Of a DNA stretch of 64,000 nt, positions 59,470 to 64,000 are shown in pieces. The stretch's first letter is position 1. Each line of letters opens with the position of its first letter. Below the pieces are notes generated by a model. It was not told where the DNA came from, ran no database searches, and was given only the letters and a program-made list of their open reading frames with translations. The position numbers and the translations under genes were made by a program. The stretch comes from Ascaris suum (Eukaryota; Nematoda; Chromadorea; Rhabditida; Ascarididae): the NCBI GenBank assembly GCA_013433145.1, contig CM024190.1:7912120-7976119 (forward strand), written 5' to 3'.

Positions 59470-62280
59470 CGAGCATGCATCACGCGTCAGCTGTATGACT
59501 TATTTACCTCGCTATTGGTAGGAAGATGTTTTGCATGTATTGTGATCATTGAATCTGAATCGGATCACTGTGAACATCTTGAGAGCTGAAGAAAATTAAT
59601 TTAAATACGGAAGGCTTCGCTTCATTTAATCATTCTAAGTCAGTCTTACGAGGAATTGAAATCACTTTTGATAGATAGTCGGAAATTTGCGTTTACATAT
59701 GACAGTGGCGTTCAAATCTTCTCGAATTTAATAGACGGTTTTTTCTGGAAAACGAAAATAACTGACACTGAACGATTAAGGAATATTTAAACTGACTCGG
59801 AAGGTATTCGACAATTGTGTTACTGTTGGACGCACCTGAATCTCAAATGCTAGCTCAAACACTATTTTTGAATCTCTACTAAAGGTAAAGTTCCAGGTGA
59901 CCTTAACTTGGCCAAGAAACGCGCTCATTGATTGTAATAGAACTTCAGTCGTAAAAAAGCGTATCAAATTTTTGCCATTGTGAAACAACTAAAGTTTCGG
60001 AAATAAACAGCAGTGCTGAAATACTGCTGCTCGTCAAACGTTAGCGTTGTGAATTCTTGTGCTTCATCTTAATCCATTCGCAGCTGCAACGCTACTCAAG
60101 GATTGCGAGTGGCGTCTTTTAATCCCTTCAAAATTTACCGCACGATCCACGCGATTCGAGATCACTTGGATGCAAATTGCGCCTCGTTGACGCAACCCTC
60201 GTTCAGTTTCATTAGTTTTTCTATTGGGGGAGAGGAGGGGGGAGGGAGGGAGGAAAGGGAAGGTGGAGAGTTTCAGTGATAGCTGATATGGCAAAATCAG
60301 ACTGAGAAGCATTCAACGTGGTTGGATGAATATGTGCTTGTTGTGAGTTTTATGTAAACTATAATTGGAGTTAAACAGAGAGAATGATAACTATGCTCCA
60401 CGTTGAGCATATGGAGAACATGCCATGACCAGTCAATAATTCGAGTGCTTTTCCGAGATTCATAAAGAAGAGAAGGAAAGGGAATGCTCTATTTAAAATT
60501 AAATTCCTCCTAAGAATGAAACATTTTACTAGACAAACGAATAGTCCCATCAGCTAATTGAAATTGTCGCAATTTACAATTGGTATAGAAATTCAAACTG
60601 ACCATTAGCAGATAGATATGTGTAAGTAAGTTGTTACAACAACATATTCAATGTTTAAGCAAATTGTTAACATGATTTTGGCTCATCTTTAATTACTCCC
60701 GCTTCATGTAAACAAAACGAACGTCTAAATGCTTCCATTTTAATATTTCGATTATGGAAATTGTGTGTGTGTGTGTCCTATATTTCATACCTCAAAACGT
60801 AAAGATTACCTGAAGATAATAGTAGGACGAAAAAAAAGAGATAGAGAAAGATAATTATGCGAAGAAAAGTGAAGCTTTTTATCCAAATAGCCATCAAAAA
60901 ACTTTTGAGTTTCTCTATGAAATTCGAGCTCACGGGCAATTCTTTTTGAAAATATCCAAAGACTTCTCTAGATCCATATACTGTGTCGCGTATTCTCTAT
61001 GATTGAAAAGAGTAAAATGATTCCTCACAGGAGGTCTCCTTATAACTAAAATTATATCCTTCATCTCTTTCATCGTTCTCTAACATCCCCCCGCAATTTG
61101 AGGAAATTCAACGACGCTGTGAGTGTCAGGGAAATTGTCAAGTAAAGGATGCGGTGGGTTACTACCTCATCAAAGTGCCAACAATCAAGTACAGAAGCCC
61201 TGAGCATAAATTCCTTCCTATGATGAATAGAACAAAGGCTAGCAGGTTTTAGAAAAAAGCTACTCAAACATCGACGAACAATGAGTCTGAACCACATCAA
61301 TCATATGTGAAGTGTTGATGAATTCATGGCAATAATCACGAGCGTAGTGCGATCCGCTCAACAATTTAATGAAGAGATGGTTTTGCGACCTTTTGAAAGC
61401 CGATGTCACCAATCCCTGAAGTGAAAAGACCGCATAGATGTAGAGTGAGTGTGAGTGCCCGAATACGAAAAATCGCCTACCTTTTTAAAGTTCGAAGTTC
61501 GAAGTTCTCCATCGTGCTTAAATCGTTTAGCTTTCTTTTCTGTTTATCGAAGATACTATAAACAGTTTAAAAAGTTCGAAGTTCTGTTCAAAAAATTTTT
61601 TCCGATTAGAAATTATGGATTTGCAGAAATTTTTCGATCGCTTCAAATGGTTCGTTTTTTTTTCGCAGTACTCACGAGCATTGCATATTTTTCTTATTTT
61701 TCGTTGCATTGCATCCACTCAGTGATTCCAACAGGGCCTCTTTCTTTCTCTTATTACAGAGAAAATGTTTTTAAAGTTTAGAATATTTCTCAAGAAAGCA
61801 TCCCAAATGTTCCTGCATAAAGTGTTTGGTTGACGACGGCTGTGAATTCGCCTCTGAATGCTCTCCTCCCATTGATAGGAGGCAGTGGGGCGAGAGGGTA
61901 ACTGTTTTGGAACCGTCTTGGCGGTAGGTTCGCATCCTATGAAATGATTCGTTGCCAGCACTATGAAATTCATCCGCTTGAATGGCCTCTTGCAGATAAG
62001 TCCGCCAGAGACGTATTGTACTTCAAAGCGCAGTTATTGAATAATTTCTGTATGGTCTGTAGCATTTGAAAATTTTTAATACCTCAGCACGTATTGAAAA
62101 CAAGTAAGTAAAAGAGCGATTGTTGGCAGCTGTATGAATGACTTTCCAACTCCTTGGCATTCATCGGTGACAGTCCGAAACAACCAGCATTATTATCGGA
62201 CGGGATTTCTGGCAGCAAATGTCCTTCGAAATTGTTAGACGACGCATTTACTATAAGAGTTATTGAAGTTTAGTAAAACT
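59470..62280. other. No firm gene
   Basis: Contains a (GT)n run near 60763-60776, a G-rich stretch near 60225-60265 and a plus open frame at 61455-61781 that is mostly Phe/Tyr/Ser from T-rich DNA with a duplicated AAAGTTCGAAGTTC motif. No domain was recognised. Confidence 0.4.
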
Positions 62281-62296
62281 CGATCGTCATCAGCTG

Positions 62297-62558
62297 ATTT
62301 TTGCCAGCCGCAGCAAATCGATCGCAAACAACGATGATCGGCAGAATTCAAAGAAAATCTGTGTGGCTCGTGTCGCTGATGACAGCCGAAGCTGATTCAT
62401 TTTGGCAACAAGAGCTCAATTCTACTTGGTGGCTGAAGTTTCTGATGATGCCTTTACAAATTCACGCATTCTTCTGCATAGAAATACCAGCAATTGATGA
62501 ACCTCTAAACATCCCAGCATATGAAACTGGAAGGATGCATCTGAAGGTTGAGGACTGA
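62297..62558 (+). CDS. Possible plus-strand exon of unknown family
   Basis: After a TTTTTGCCAG acceptor-like site the plus frame stays open to TGA (62558), reading NRSQTTMIGRIQRKSVWLVS and later FFCIEIPAIDEPLNIPAYET. GC is higher than the surroundings. No start, donor or partner exon was found, and a repeat-derived fragment is equally possible. Confidence 0.25.
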
Positions 62559-63894
62559 GAGGAAGTTTTGTTAAGTTTAGGTCGTTTCTATTGTCCCATC
62601 AATTTTGAATGTTATGACCAGCCGACTGAACACTAAGGCTGTCAGAAGTGCTCCTTGTAATAACGCTTTATTCGAGTAGTTTTATTGATACTGTCTAGAA
62701 ATCTCGGAGGTGAAATAGAGAAGCGAAAATAAAGTCATTGTTTTCAGAATTCTTTAGCACACGTTCCGTCGTATTCGCATGTGATATACAGTGCCGTCTA
62801 CGCGCAATAGTGAAAGAAAGCGGAAAGAAAAGTTAGCGCGTTGCTTGCAAGAACGTTGGAGGCAGCTGTCTGTAGCCTACAACGCTCCTTGGTGCAGCTT
62901 CGTGTGGGCAGGCCCAACGAAGTGTAATAGACGCATTTCATACCTCAGCATTGAGTGCGCCTCTTTGTTACAATAAACCATTCGCCCCATTATTGCATAT
63001 TCGCACTCGAAGGTGCTCTTCTTCGCTTCGCAGATATGCTCATTGCACGCTCATTTTGCCGTCTCTACCTCCCCTTCCCCTTTTACACTTTCACCTCCTC
63101 CAATCCCCTCCCCCTCCTCCTCGTAATCCTATTCCAATACACATCACCATGTTTGCGGGCATCAGAATTGAAACGCCTTATTAATTTGTGTTCTCGTCAG
63201 CTGCTACGTCAACTGCAAATTTTCCCAATTAAAGTGCTTGAAAGTATCATTCAAAGGCTGCCCTTTGAAATTCATTGAAATACAATATTGTTACATGAAT
63301 AAATGCTTCACATTTTTGCCCGATTATTTGTGGAAGCGGGTCGAGGTCTAACGAAAAGCTGTGCTATATAACACACTTCTGTAGTTGTTTTCCAAACTAT
63401 GAATCAAACTTCAAGTTGGTAACGCATTACACTAGTGATGCATATCGAACTCACTGCAATATTTTTCTTGATTTATTTTAGCCTATTATAAGGTGCCGAC
63501 TAGATGTGCAGCCATTTCCTTTTTTACTGATTGAAATTGATCGGAAACACTCTAATCGATCCATATTTCACATTTGTTTTTCAATTTCTTTTCACATATA
63601 TATTTGTTGTTGATGTTGTCTTCCGAAAAAAAAGCACATTACCTTTCACTAATTGCTAAGAATTGAATGTAATAATTCGATGTTTACATCTGGTAATTTG
63701 GTAATCTTGCATAAAAAGAAGCATTTCTCTGATTGCTTCTTACGTAACTGGTTTGCTGTTTAGTCGCTAGCGGATAGCTGTCACACACCTGATGGAGGTG
63801 TGATATGTGACCACAGAGGTCGCTGTTTGGGTAGCATGCCTACGTCCCCTAAGCGATCTTCCTTGGGAATAGCCGAACTCTCGAAGCAAGAGTA

Positions 63895-63985
63895 GTTCTC
63901 CAGGAGAGTTTGCACAACGAGTTAGAGACGGCAAGGCGGAAGGAGCTGGGGGGGGGGGGGGTAGGGGGTGGGAGGGAGGGGGCAA
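63895..63985. repeat. Poly-G / purine-rich tract at the right edge
   Basis: A run of 12-13 G near 63948-63960 followed by GGGAGGGAGGGGG. Open frames here are Pro-rich artefacts. Confidence 0.7.
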
Positions 63986-64000
63986 AAAATGGATGGCACG

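Noticed and set aside
61885..61940. tRNA-like box (GGTTCGCATCC with a 5-bp arm)
   Set aside because: No matching acceptor stem or A box at the right distance; not a tRNA.
63767..63985. Pro-rich minus frame at the right edge
   Set aside because: Arises from the poly-G tract; no start or domain.

Overview
This is nematode genomic DNA: A+T-rich (about two thirds by eye), with small exons scattered through long introns, splice acceptors mostly of the TTTCAG/TTTTAG type, many homopolymer runs, and protein families known from nematodes. The low gene density and kilobase-long introns look more like a parasitic nematode (for example a strongylid) than compact Caenorhabditis; that placement is inference.

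The centre of the window (about 13.7-39.0 kb, minus strand) is a nematode cholinergic-receptor accessory locus. An eat-18-like gene (38757-38969, 70 residues, one membrane span) is followed on the same strand by a lev-10-like gene. I traced 22 lev-10-like exons from 38275 down to the stop codon at 13692. They give five CUB domains, one LDL-receptor class A repeat, a membrane span with a strongly basic juxtamembrane stretch, and a cytoplasmic tail. Every exon junction is in phase. From memory, C. elegans eat-18 and lev-10 are an overlapping pair that share a 5' exon, so the same arrangement appears to be kept here. EAT-18 is needed for pharyngeal nicotinic receptor function, and LEV-10 clusters levamisole-type acetylcholine receptors at body-wall neuromuscular junctions. 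The shared 5' exon and the lev-10 signal peptide were not found.

Left flank (0-13.6 kb): two exons of a metallocarboxypeptidase propeptide run off the left edge on the minus strand. A decayed coding stretch lies at 3.06-3.7 kb, a GC-rich hypothetical exon at 7.13-7.35 kb, and a perfect 16-bp-arm hairpin at 6.0 kb. One copy of a 330-bp dispersed repeat is at 5.5-5.8 kb; its inverted partner is at 16.0-16.4 kb inside the last large lev-10 intron.

Right flank (39-64 kb): mostly non-coding, repeat-rich DNA. Weaker candidates are coiled-coil fragments at 46.0-46.4 kb, a degenerate 25-bp minisatellite at 54.76-55.32 kb, PAN-like exon fragments at 57.7-58.7 kb (minus), and a possible small secreted protein at 59.0-59.5 kb (plus). 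No rRNA, convincing tRNA or CRISPR was seen.
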